Assembly (NCBI RefSeq): GCF_963675165.1
Contig: NC_087391.1
Location: forward strand, 2,685,001 to 2,749,000
Length of the DNA: 64,000 nucleotides
Direction of reading: 5' to 3'
From: Halichondria panicea
Lineage: Eukaryota > Porifera > Demospongiae > Suberitida > Halichondriidae
Below the pieces are notes generated by a model, which was given only the letters and a program-made list of their open reading frames with translations, searched no databases and had not been told where the DNA came from. Shown here piece after piece: positions 48,619 to 59,800 of this stretch (position 1 is its first letter; every line of letters starts with the position of its first letter). The position numbers and the translations under genes were made by a program.

Positions 48619-48729
48619 TTTTGGAGGTGTCTATGGGATTTAGAAGCCCTCAGCCACTTCAGTACCCTCGCTACGCTCGGGATACTAAATCAGTGCCTTT
48701 GGGCTTCTATCCCATAGACAACTCCAAAA
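48619..48729. mobile_element. Foldback element with about 30-bp arms
   Basis: TTTTGGAGGTGTCTATGGGA at 48619 is the inverse of TCCCATAGACAACTCCAAAA ending at 48729. Between the arms is a GC-richer loop with CTCGCTACGCTCGGG. It would form a strong hairpin in single-stranded DNA or RNA. Confidence 0.8.
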
Positions 48730-49220
48730 CAGTGTCTAACTCAGATACTAGTGCGAATGCAAGGAACCGCTTGACTACAATACAATTACTTGACAACAGA
48801 ATACTAGGTATTATACTAAGTAAATAGCAGTCCCATAGTATACCTGCTCTGAGGCACTTTTCCCCCATGTAGATCTTATCAACTATAGTGTCTAATGATT
48901 GTTAATCGTTTGTGATGCAGTTTCAGTAAAAGAATTTGCCGTTATTCGAACGTGCGATCGTCAAGGCAGTAATTGCACGTTGTTAATGACGGCGTGCAAT
49001 TACTGATACGCAATTAATCACTGTACGAATCACAGTGAATAATAGGACAATATGCGTTTATAGTATGGTTAAGAGTGAAATTATAATTATGGGATTTAAT
49101 AGTAGCACAAGTAACAAACATGCAATTGCAATTGCACGAGGTGAAGCCGAGTGCTGTTTACCTTGCCACTGCTTGTTATGAATGCTTATTGCGCGAATAA
49201 CCATACTATTGATTTCTACA

Positions 49221-49600
49221 TTAGACTCTCGCTATTCCGGCTCTCAAAAGTACGGCCACCTCGATATACCGGCCATTTGGTTTGGCATAGATTAGATTAA
49301 TTGCTAGCTATTATGTTTACTGCCAAAACTCGCCCTGAAATGCGGCCACTCGCTATTCTATATACTGGCCAGTGCTGGCTGCCCCAAAACTAGGTCTTCT
49401 ATACGTTTATTAGCTAGGGCCAGATAATTTTGGGTGAGAGAGTTCGTTATCCTCGAGACAGTTTGCAAAATAGTCATTAGATAATGATTGTAAGGTTGTT
49501 TTTTTTTGCCGTGGCTATTTTTTAAAATGCAGCTACCTCGCTGTAACTCTGGCCAAAGCTGCACTGTCCCAAGGGTGGCCGGATTAACAAGAGTCTACTG
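49221..49600 (-). mobile_element. MITE family D, copy 2 (complete)
   Basis: Left end TTAGACTCTCGCTATTCCGG and right end CCGGATTAACAAGAGTCTAC are inverted repeats. The interior matches 26558-26946 in reverse (GGCCACCTCGATATACCGGC, CAGCTACCTCGCTGTAA). Confidence 0.85.
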
Positions 49601-50673
49601 TATGATGCACATGCAGTTCTCGCCAGTTTTTAACAGCTGAGGCTGTTATTCGAAAAATAGCCCCAATGCAATATGACGACGCCATGGACGTGCTATATTA
49701 TATTACCATAGGAGGTGCGAAGTATACTGGACCTTAGCTAATTACGGTCACTAAAATTAATACATAGTACATCTTGTTAACTCGATTACACAATTAACCT
49801 AAGTCACGACTCTATTTTGAACTGCACCATGTGTAAATGTAAACTTGTTGTTGGCACTACTGTGAGTCAGTTTTAGTCTCGGGTCCAGGCCGCGCTTTAG
49901 AAAAGAAAGTCTGGTCAGAAAACGAGCCTCGAGGTGCAGTAGTCAGTCAGTTTGTCTGTCTGTCGTCCTGTGTATTCTGAGTCTGCTCACCTGGATGCGA
50001 TATTGCTGTGTTTGTAGTATTTAATTTGATGTTAAAAGTAAACAAAAGCTAAAAAGCTCAAACTTGCACGTTAGCCATGCGGCTTTGACGCGAGGCTGTA
50101 CACTCATGCACTATACACTAGAATTTAATACATGTACAAGCAAAATGAGCTAAACAGTGAAATTACAGACTGTGTAATTAGATAAGTGCAAACCCTCGGC
50201 ATTAATTTGGTTTGTGAAATTATGTTATTGGTACTCCCAAGTAGTTAGACATTCGTTGCAGTTTTCAATTACCGATACTGATTTTTAGATTGACCCAGAA
50301 ACATGAAAATTACATCCGGAATTTGTCTACTGTACCACCGTATTATCAAAGGTCCGATGTACGTGCATGCATTGAATCGATCACTACAAGTGCATTGGTT
50401 TCATTTGTGGTCCACACCAGGAGCAGACGAAGATGGAGCACATTTACAAACTGTCGTCCCAGTAATGTTCTCTGTCAGGAGTACATGAATGTACTCCTGG
50501 CTCTGTGCATAGCGCATGTGGCTAATAACCAATCACTCATTTTCAAAAAAAGGAGTAACTGCGAGCTAGGGAGTTATTGTATTGTATCAAGAGTTTATGA
50601 TAGAGAACTCTTGATTGCAACATAGCGTTAAATTGGAGACAAATCGGCCTGGGAACGAGGCTACCGTAATAAA

Positions 50674-53600
50674 ATGTCTGCCACCAAGCTTGTTTCGATT
50701 TCAGCTCCAGCAAATGCAGCCAGGTTTTCCCCAAAAGATGCTAGAGCCATTTTCCGTAGAAATGGCTATTATGGAACTACTAGTGGGTTTTGTGTTGGCT
50801 ATGAACAAGCGAATGTGACCATGTTACCATCAAGTCTTGCGGATGATTTTGAGAAGTTTTGTCGCAATAATTATGGCTGTTTTCCTCTCCTGTATCGAAG
50901 TAATCCTGGTGAGATTTACGCTCCTCCACTTGCCAAAGACTCAGACATTAAGTAAGTTGTTGTCTGACCCATCTGGTAGATATTGAGTGCATGATTGATG
51001 CTAGCCTCGATCCAAGGCCCAGCGCCGCGCAGTCGCTAATCTAATCTAGGCTTTGGATAACATCGTATATGCTCAATAAAACAATGACGTCACAACGAAC
51101 GGAAGTGGTGGATTGAAGGAAGTAGATAGAAATTAATTTCGATTGAATTGTTTCTAGCCCATCTGATAGTATTCTGATAGCTACCCTTAGCCTTCTATGT
51201 TAACAAAAGACTCAATGCCCTGCAACAGTGTGGATGACAATCGTCTGAACGGAGTGAAAGCTGACAAGAGCCTACCGTATTTCTTCTAAAAGAGGTGCCG
51301 CTTTTTAATAATTACGATATTAGCTAGGGCTATAATTAGAGATAGAAAAATAGAGGCGCATAATTAGAAGGGCGCCTTATATAAAGGTTATTTGAGCAAG
51401 TGGTATCCTCAATTTCAGGCCGCCCTAAAAAAATTATGGAACTCGAGGTTCACAGGTCTGTAAAATGATCCTGAGTGTATCCTTGGCCTTCCAACTGGCC
51501 TTTTTGTGGCAACTACAGGTGGAGGAGGTGTCTCACACAACCTTAAAATAGAAGTGATACTGGCCTCCATTTAGCAAGGCGCCACCAAAAAATAATTTAT
51601 GTAGCCACCTCAGGGTGTCATACAGGATTTTGAAGTAGAGGGGGAAATAAGAAAAGTAACCAGAAAATTTTGCTAAAAAAAAGGTAAACTGTTATTTCAA
51701 TACCCTTATAGTATGTAAAATTGCCAGCTATGGACCCTCAGTCAGCAAAAAAAGGGGGGGGGGGTATCCCCCTTTCCCCCCTGTATGACACCCTGCACCT
51801 GAAGCTCTATATGGAGACCTCAAAATTTATTTTTCAGTCTAGGTGGCGCATAATTAGAAGGGCGCCTCTTTTAGAAGAAGTACAGTTGGTATAGGCTGCG
51901 CCCATCTCATACTAACTTTGATGAAAAGTACTGCTACTGACTCTAAAATAACTGTACAAAAAACTACAGCTCTGTCTCTAGCTCTGTGTATGCATGTTTT
52001 TTACTACTTTGTCAGGATATTTTCTCAGTATTATAGGAAATTTCACGGGATAAAATATCCAATAATTTTGCGCATGCACAAGCAGTCAGTAGTAGGCCTT
52101 CTCTTCAGGGGAGGCCAGTGAAGGAGGTTAGATTGCATAGTCTCGTGATACCATCCGGTAAGCGACTGCATTGGAGGGAGAGAGAACCGTCTAGTTACTC
52201 TGGGCATACTTTTTCTGTTCGTCAGATGAAATGTTGGTAGAGTAATGCTTACACAAGAATGTAAGATAGCTTTCAGGAGTACAAGAGTTTTACCGTATAG
52301 CGCGAAATTTTCAAGGGGTTCACTGTTTTCGTGGGTTAGCAATCCTACACAAAAATTAAGTCCACGAAAATGGTTTTTTAATTAGCTATAACGTGCAAAG
52401 ATTAAAGGCGTGGCCTCCGCTAAGCAGTCAACCTATGAAATTCATTCAACGAAATGCTTTTAGAGGCCATTCCACGAAATTTAAGTGCCTCAAAATGATT
52501 CCCGCTATACGGTATTTAGTGCGCATAACATTCCTGGGTGACAGAACAGAACACCCGGAGTAACCGGACGGTTCTCTCCCTCCTACGCTATTCATGAGAA
52601 TCGGCTGGTATCATGAGACTAGATTGATGCACTCATGGTAATAATATTGCATGGGACCGAGTGTTGAGACACAAGCACGAGTGCAAGAATAATCAGACAC
52701 AATGCATTCAGACACTGCAGTGATAAAAAAAATTCCTTTGCACCATCTAATTATAAGCATAATTATATGCGCATGTGCAGCGTATTGTGAGTGTGTGTGT
52801 GTGTGCGTGCGTGCGTGTTACCACTTCTATAGCTGCTTGACAGTTACACTTGAAGTAGCGGAAGTGATCAACTTTCGCATATGTTTAATGATTCTAGTAA
52901 TAGGGTATAGGCTTTTAGTTTTGCTTACCTATTCAAACGTGTGCATAGCAAAACCTGTTGATATAACTAGAAGGCTAGTATGCAAAAGAGCTGCACAGCT
53001 GCATTGTTTCATGAGCTTTCAGCATAATTACGTATAATTTTTTTATTAAGGTTGATCATTTCCCCAAATGTATATAATTATTATTTTAGTCAATTAATTA
53101 TTAGCAGGGCCTAGGAAAACAACCCTTATGGAAACGTTCAGTACGCAACGTTTAGTACGCTACAAAGTAAATTTTGACTCTCGGTTACGTAATGCACTCG
53201 GCTGTGTCTGGTGCATCACGTTAACCTCAAGTCCATCCTCGGCACACAGAGATTAAACACTAAAGGTTACAGTAAACCATTTGCTCATTAATTATTCATG
53301 AGCTAGGTCTAGTGACCGTGAGGAAGTCCAGCTGAAATGCAGTAGTCGGTCATTTCATGGCTCGAATAGACTAGATAGCTTAGGTACAGTCTACTGTAGT
53401 TTCACTATATGCAGGGCGGGTCAAAGAGATATTTCGAAAAAAGGCTTCTAAAAGCTCACAAGAGGCTGTTTTCCTTGGCTCCGACCGCCATTTTAAGTAT
53501 TATTTTGTGAGAGTTTCTTATCCTAGTGAGAAAAATGCTTTGACCCGCCCTCCAGAATGGTAAGAAGCATCATATAAGAGCAAGAACACAGAGCTAGAAG

Positions 53601-55930
53601 TGTTTTTGAAGTTTAAAATGACTACTAGTTTGTATTGTTTCTAGTAACTTGATCACTCAGAGCTTCCACTGAAAAATCTTTTGAAGACTGATACTTGTAC
53701 GTCATACACCAATATATTTATGTGCTTCAAACTTCTATCGTGGCATTTATAGTTTCACAAAATCGAAAATCATGAATATTCATGAGCAAACTTTTTACTG
53801 TAACCTTAATCTTGGCTAGGTGCACGTGTTCTAAATAATACTTAAAACTGCAAAATTGTTATACTCTACGCTATCATTCTGAGCTGTAGAATACAAAATA
53901 TTAAACTTAGTGGTTCAGACGAAAATTACCTGCGATACAGTATAATTAAAAACAAAGTATACTCATGTTTACGGGGTCTGTTGTTAAATAAGCTACCTTC
54001 CTTGCCACACGGCTGTTACCTAATCATTAGTCAGTAATCATTTTGGTACCGTAAATAAATATGCCACCTGATTCGCACACTCACTAGTTTTAAAGGCTCG
54101 AACACATTAAAAATATTATTTTATGCGTGAGATGTTGTTTGGTTATCTCAGCCTAAACACAAGTATATGATTCTCACGTATGCTACTACATGTTATCAAG
54201 GGCATATCAACCACCGAAAGTTAAATATTAATAAACTTTTGCAGATGGGACATTCCTCGGTATGTAATTTACGCCAATGGAAAGATGGTTGATGATGTGA
54301 TGGACTTAGATGGATTCTCTTCTACGTGGGGTGATGTTGTGTGTTTTTACACTGGTTGCTCATTTACCTTTGAGCATGTTCTGATTGAAAATGGCATTGA
54401 ACTATCCAATGTCAAAGCAGGAAAAAATTGCTCGATGTACTGTACAGATGTGATGCTTAGAGATGCTGGTCCATTTGCTGGAATTCAGATGATGGTAAGC
54501 ATGAGATCGATTCAAAAATCTCTTCTTAACACCGCTGTGACTATTACGGCACAATACCCACATCACCACGGTGCTCCCGTTCATATCGGCGATCCACTTC
54601 GAATAGGAATCACTGACATCACCAAGCCTGACAAAGGAGATTGGCAGGTCACTCTTGAGGACGATTCTGTTTTTGTTTTCTGGGCATGTGGTGTATCAAA
54701 CACAAACGCCATCACAGCAGCAAGTAAGTTAGAAAAGCAAATGTGATTGCAATACAAAAATAATCTTTACTACTGATCATTTTCCCCTTCAGAACCCAAG
54801 CTTACCTTTTGCCATTACCCCGGGTCAATGTTTATAGCAGATACAAAAGCAGAAAGGAAGATATTTACCGAAACGATACAAGTTGTTCAACTTTCCAGGC
54901 CACAGGATCCATACTTTGCCTCGATAATTGGAAGCAAAACTGTTGCCATACTTTCTCAGCTTGAAAAATCACTACTTGATGATCCAGGTAAACGGGGCAT
55001 AGCTCACTTATCAGTGGAGCATGATTTTATGAAGTCTGTGCTTTCCCTTTCCCATTCCAAAAGGGTTTTGATAACCACTGGGTTTCCTGCCAATGTTGAT
55101 CTACCGCAGAAACAAGAGACGGATGGCATATGTGGAGCTCTGTCAATGTGTCAAGCTTTGTTAGCTCTTGGCAAGCAAGTGAGCCTAGTATCCGATCAGT
55201 CAACTCATAGTATTTTGGAGAAGTGCGTGCAGAAGATGTTTTCACTTGGAGCGTTGACATCAAATATTTCTGTTATCTCCTTTGAGAATGCTACAAAGCT
55301 CATGGAAACTTCACCAAAAGATTTTCCGATTTATGATTGTCTTGTAGCTATTGAACGAGCTGGAAGGTCAGCAGACGGAACATACCGTACGATGAAGAAA
55401 AAAGATATATCTATGTTTGTAGATCCCATTGATGATTTGTTTTTGTATGCTGCTTCAAATCCGCTAGTGAGCACTATTGGAATTGGAGATGGTGGAAATG
55501 AACTTGGAATGGGGAAAGTTAGGGAAAGAGTTGCCGAGAGTATCAATTTCGGTGATGTCATTGCTTGCCATACTCCAACAGATCATCTTGTTGCAGCTGG
55601 AATCTCCGACTGGGCTGGTTATGCGATTTCTGTTGGACTGTATGCTGTCTCCCAGTGTCCTATTCATTGGAGATATACATGTCGTGCAATCAATGCGGAG
55701 GCTCCTCAGCCGTTTAAATCTTCGGAATTCCTCCCATCCAATGAACAGGTATATTCACAGATGAGGTGCTTGATCTAATTAATCTATTCCTGCAGGTTGT
55801 GTTACTTTTGGAGTACATGAATGACTCTCTGGGCATAGTTGATGGTATCACTAAGGGGAGTGGATCAGTCGATGCTATTCCCATTAAGACTGTTTTAGAG
55901 AAAGTAGGAGCTATGCTTACACTATTGTGA
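50674..55930 (+). CDS. DGLUCY: D-glutamate cyclase, mitochondrial-type
   Basis: Four exons: 50674-50951, 54245-54723, 54793-55748, 55796-55930. Joined: 1848 nt, 615 residues (human DGLUCY 616). Converts D-glutamate to 5-oxo-D-proline; the mammalian enzyme is mitochondrial. The N-terminal half is the DUF1445-type domain (FYTGCSFTFEHVLIENG, PVHIGDP). The C-terminal half is the D-glutamate cyclase-like domain: RVLITTGFPA, ETDGICGA, VAIERAGRSADGTY, VDPIDDLF and GIGDGGNELGMGKV. The N-terminus (MSATKLVSISAPANAARFSP, then RAIFRR) has Arg/Ser and few acidic residues over about 33 residues, compatible with a targeting peptide, though it is not decisive. Intron 1 is 3.3 kb and packed with nested MITEs; the other introns are short. 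Confidence 0.95.
51272..51888. mobile_element. MITE with TTCTTCTAAAAGAGG(T/C)GCC ends, host of a nested MITE
   Basis: GTATTTCTTCTAAAAGAGGT at the left is inverse to GGCGCCTCTTTTAGAAGAAG at the right. An internal GGCGCATAATTAGAAGGGCGCC block is present twice. In DGLUCY intron 1. Another element lies inside it at 51611-51795. Confidence 0.8.
51611..51795. mobile_element. Nested MITE with 16-bp perfect ends and 5-bp target duplication
   Basis: CAGGGTGTCATACAGG at 51611-51626 and CCTGTATGACACCCTG at 51780-51795 are exact inverse copies. CACCT directly flanks both ends (51606-51610, 51796-51800). CAGGG-type ends are common in hAT-like elements, but hAT makes 8-bp duplications, so the class is open. 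Confidence 0.85.
52125..52625. mobile_element. MITE family J with about 80-bp ends, split by a family C MITE
   Basis: The left arm (GTCTCGTGATACCATCCGGT to GAGAGAACCGTCTAGTTACT) is inverse to the right arm (AGTAACCGGACGGTTCTCTC to GCTGGTATCATGAGACTAGA). The family C element at 52291-52516 interrupts the middle. Confidence 0.85.
52291..52516. mobile_element. MITE family C, copy 4 (nested, both ends intact)
   Basis: Starts TTACCGTATAGCGCGAAATT and ends TTCCCGCTATACGGTATT. About 226 bp, inserted inside the element at 52125-52625. Confidence 0.9.
53262..53807. mobile_element. PIF/Harbinger-like MITE
   Basis: AGGTTACAGTAAACCATTTG at the left is inverse to CAAACTTTTTACTGTAACCT at the right. Both are followed by palindromic AT(T/G)CATGA sequence, and the 3-bp TAA flanks each end. 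An inner inverted pair GCGGGTCAAAG / CTTTGACCCGCCC lies at about 53416-53550. The 3-bp TWA duplication suggests PIF/Harbinger; no transposase is encoded. Confidence 0.75.
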
Positions 55931-56872
55931 ATTATGTATGTGTGAGGATTTATCAATGTGTTGTAATGCTGACCTGTCCAATCTCCCCCAGGTAGGAAGT
56001 ACGACAGTGTCAATATAATTGGAGTCACTTTTCAAAGTCTATGTAAGTGGACTGGCCAAAAGTAGTGAGGGTAATAGTCCCTGGCGGGTTTTTAAATCAC
56101 ACGGCAACGTTAACAGCCATATTGGTTTGAACTTTTGATCTGACAGTACAAGTTAAGACTCAAGAGCCCATAATCATATAGCAAATAGATCGAGATAGGT
56201 CTGCAGAAAGTAATGTGACTTTCGATCTGTTTAGTAACTGCTGTACCCATGTGGGAAGGCGGTCACAAACACCTGCGTGCCACTCTATGATGACAACTAA
56301 AATGATACATGCACCCTGACTAACTCGAGGCAGCAAATTAATGTGCCAATAATTATATGCCCTTCAGGTAGGAAGTCGCGTTCTGCATACATCGAATGGA
56401 CGACATAATTAACCGTAGAGAATGTTCATAATTATTTTGTACCATAATTATCGTAATTTTGGGGTTTTCGTTTGAATCCCTGAGCTCAAATATTTTACAC
56501 GAATGAAGCATACTGTAAATACATGTATAGTATCTATGAATGAAGCGATCGTCGACCGCTACAAAGTATTTTAACCCACAAACAGACAAAAATAATATTG
56601 CTGTGAGGATTATAATTAGTTTCTCTCTTTCTATTGCAGGCCGATCGCAAGGGAGTACACTCGCCGAGAAAATGACATAAAATTGTACAGACCTAGCTAA
56701 AGTACAATTTCTATCCAGTTATCCTGTAGTTGCTATAATAGTGCGCATGCGTTATGGCACAGCATGATGCTGCAAACAGACCCCGTGCATTCTCCTGACA
56801 AGAAACGACCCCGTGGATTTTGGCTGCGTAGTCTTGACAACTGGAAAACAAAGAGATATCACAGTCCTGGAC
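55931..56872. other. Intergenic region between DGLUCY and CFAP36
   Basis: No gene seen. CCCAGGTAGGAAGT at about 55988 recurs as TTCAGGTAGGAAGT near 56366. The start of CFAP36 is preceded by GCGCATGCG at 56740 and by an in-frame open stretch from 56813 without an upstream ATG better than the one chosen. Confidence 0.4.
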
Positions 56873-59800
56873 ATGGAAGTTTGGATTGTAGACGGTTTGA
56901 TTGGCTTCTTGCAATCTCCTGGATGGACATCTCCTATCAATAATTTTATTGATAAGAACTGTGTTGGTAAGGTATATAGATCTGCTATAATTATACCAAG
57001 TATTAAGAAGAGAAGAGTATCGAACTATCGATACCTTTACACAAAAACTTTGCACAAAGTAACGTGACATCCTGTCAATTGCACGTGAGCAACTCGCAAT
57101 TGATGATGTTTGCGCTCCATACATTACACAATGCACATAATTTGAAATTAAGTTAACCGTGACGTTTTTAGGGGTGTAGTAATAAGTGTGAGTAAAGAGT
57201 GCAAGTGAAGATGTGATCAATCCGACTATTGTCTCTATTTAGATGATTTTTGTGAAGTTCATATCAGTGTGCAGTGAGCAGCTATGAACGCGAACGACTA
57301 GCTAGAATAAGATGTCATTGATGTCATTGTTCAATTACCACACCCCTAAAAACGTCACGGTAAACATTAATTTTACTAGGAGATTATTACTAGTAAGTTT
57401 CCAATACTTTATCACGTACGAGTCATGTTACTTTGTGCACCGTTTTTGTGTAGAGGTGGTATCGGTAGTTCGAAACTCTTTTCTTCTTATACATGTGTGT
57501 GTAATCAGGCCATAATTTAAGCCTTCCAACTCAAACTAGCCAGCAGGTATACATGTAGTAGAACCCGGACACCTTGAGGCAGGCCGGATAACAGAATATG
57601 TCAGATAAATCGAATGGAACAAGTTGCACAACATAAGCTGCATTGCATAACTTCTTTTCCTTTTTTGAGTTAACACACCAAAAAATCCTCAGCAATAAGT
57701 TATCCACGCATTCCACGATGAAAAAATTGATCGTTTTGTAATGCTTAGGAACCCCCGTAAAACACTTTCGCATTAAGTCCAACCAGATTTTTAAGACTTA
57801 CAAATGCCATATTAAAACAGTTCCATTTTAAAAATCTGTGGATATGGGATTGGTCAGAGAGTCTAATACTTCTCTGCACTAGAACTGGTAGAGCAGCAGA
57901 CAAAAAAAGATGCACGGGAGCAGCCATTACGAACTCTATAATTATATACAAGTTAAAAAAAACCATTTTTAGTATCAATCATGTTGTGCAATTGGATGCA
58001 ATTGCAGCACACAATAGAGCCTGGTTATTTAACTTTTGAGCAAAGTTGTTAAAGTGTCGAGTTAGTACGTATAGGTGAATAAATTAATTTAGTGGCCACC
58101 ATTTGCACGTCACACTTGAAGCAGTGACGTCGAACAGCTAGACTAAGAGAGTATTAAAGTAAATAACAAGCCGCATTGGTTTTAGCATGCATTGCTTTTA
58201 TATTGGGGATATGACTACACCATTAGGGCTTGGAAAATTATGCTAGCATAATTTTTGGAATAATAGGGAGACTTTTAGCAACAAGCATAATTGAGAATAA
58301 TAGGTCACTTAGCATAATTTGACCATCAGACCTAATTTCACATCTTATAGATAGACAATAGATCTGTACCGTACGCACTAGCCACTAAGCAGGCATGGAG
58401 GAGTATTTTCTCTTTCGGTACAGAGGATTATATTTCATTTTTTCTGTAATACTATCTCAGGTATAGCCTCGGTCCCAGGCCGATTTAAAAAATATATACT
58501 AGCTAGAGACACAGCGAGGCTGGGAGCGAGGCTATAATACCTCAGGTAGTGCTATCAATACAACTACGTGTACAAATAAATTGTCTTTTCATTGATGTCT
58601 TTGGAGTAATAATAGGCTGACTTTTTGAGAATATAATTATAGTCAAAAAGAATAATAGGCGAAATAAAAAGTGTAATTTGCCAAGGCCTATACACCATCG
58701 TGTTTATAGAAAACCAGGGGCATTATTTTAGTAATTTCTTCTTTGTAGTGTTCAATCCAGGAGATGAGGACAAGTTCGTCTACGTCGACATTCACAATCA
58801 CTACAACACGTTGGTAAGTAAAATGTTCAAAGAGATGCTTATTTAATACTGATACCCACAGGTCGATCAACTGCTTAGTAAGTTCACAGCTGAGCTTGGA
58901 ATCACAGCGGAGCAGTTGGGACACGCCTGTGTGCAGAGTCAAACCTTGGGGGCATTATATCAAGTAAGTTGAATTTACCTGTAACGTCAATCCCAGGGGC
59001 TATTATTTTGGGATGTGTGTATTTATGCACAGAAACATAATTATTATGATGAAACTACTGCGGGTGCTGATACCTCTGCCTCGGTGGAAAGCTAGCAGCA
59101 CATGAAACACTGTTTTGCTATTTAATTTTGAATGGCATGAGTGGGACCCTGATTGTTGCTAAGACGGTACAGAAGGTTGCCAATCCAAAGTCCATGGTTG
59201 CATTCACATCAAGCAGTCCAGCTATTTTCCTCACTCTTGCAGCTGCCATTAGCTAGCATTCTAGTGCAGAGCTAACTCCTAATACATGTACATTGTAGCT
59301 AAGTTATATTGATATATCAACATATTTTGCTACATATGAATCTGAAATGGCCTAGCTTCGAAGTAAACAGAAGTATTATCATAATATATGAACAGCTGGT
59401 CTAAACACAGAGACACACACGTAGTACTGTATATATATACCTCGGTGTGCACATTTAAATGAGTAGGTTGAACCTTGTGATTTCGTGCATTTATTTCAAC
59501 AGCCATATGTATATAGCCAGACCGTGAAAATTGTGATTTTTGTAAGCAGTATAATAATTAATAGGCTGGGTATATACCGACATGTACATGTATACTACCA
59601 TGACATGTATACTACCGTGACTTACATGCTATATAAATTCGTTCCTTACAGAAGCCATTGGAGCAAGTGTTAGCAGCTGAGAATGTTGTGCTATTTAACT
59701 CTCTAATGGTGCAAAGAAATATTGATCTCGAATTCCAAGCACTTGAACTTCTTAAAACCCAGCTTGGACATGCCCCGGATGCTTACGACCCAAATTTGCT

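Larger units (their letters stand above)
48268..50673. other. Intergenic region between the methyltransferase and DGLUCY
   Basis: Repeat-rich. Contains two copies of a GGCGTAGCCGAGTG / GTGCTTGTTATGA block (about 48525-48612 and 49135-49210), the foldback at 48619-48729, family D at 49221-49600 and family A at 49935-50195. A 111-residue ORF at 50290-50625 has no recognisable domain. GGGAACGAGGCTA just before the DGLUCY start is the end of a common dispersed repeat. Confidence 0.45.

Noticed and set aside
50290-50625. 111-residue ORF just upstream of DGLUCY
   Set aside because: No recognisable domain, no splice-site support, and the surrounding DNA is repeat-derived.
56711-57220. 169-residue minus-strand ORF sharing a peptide with an ORF at 11478-11663
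   Set aside because: It runs antisense over CFAP36 exon 1 and then through a family F MITE; the shared peptide comes from the MITE.
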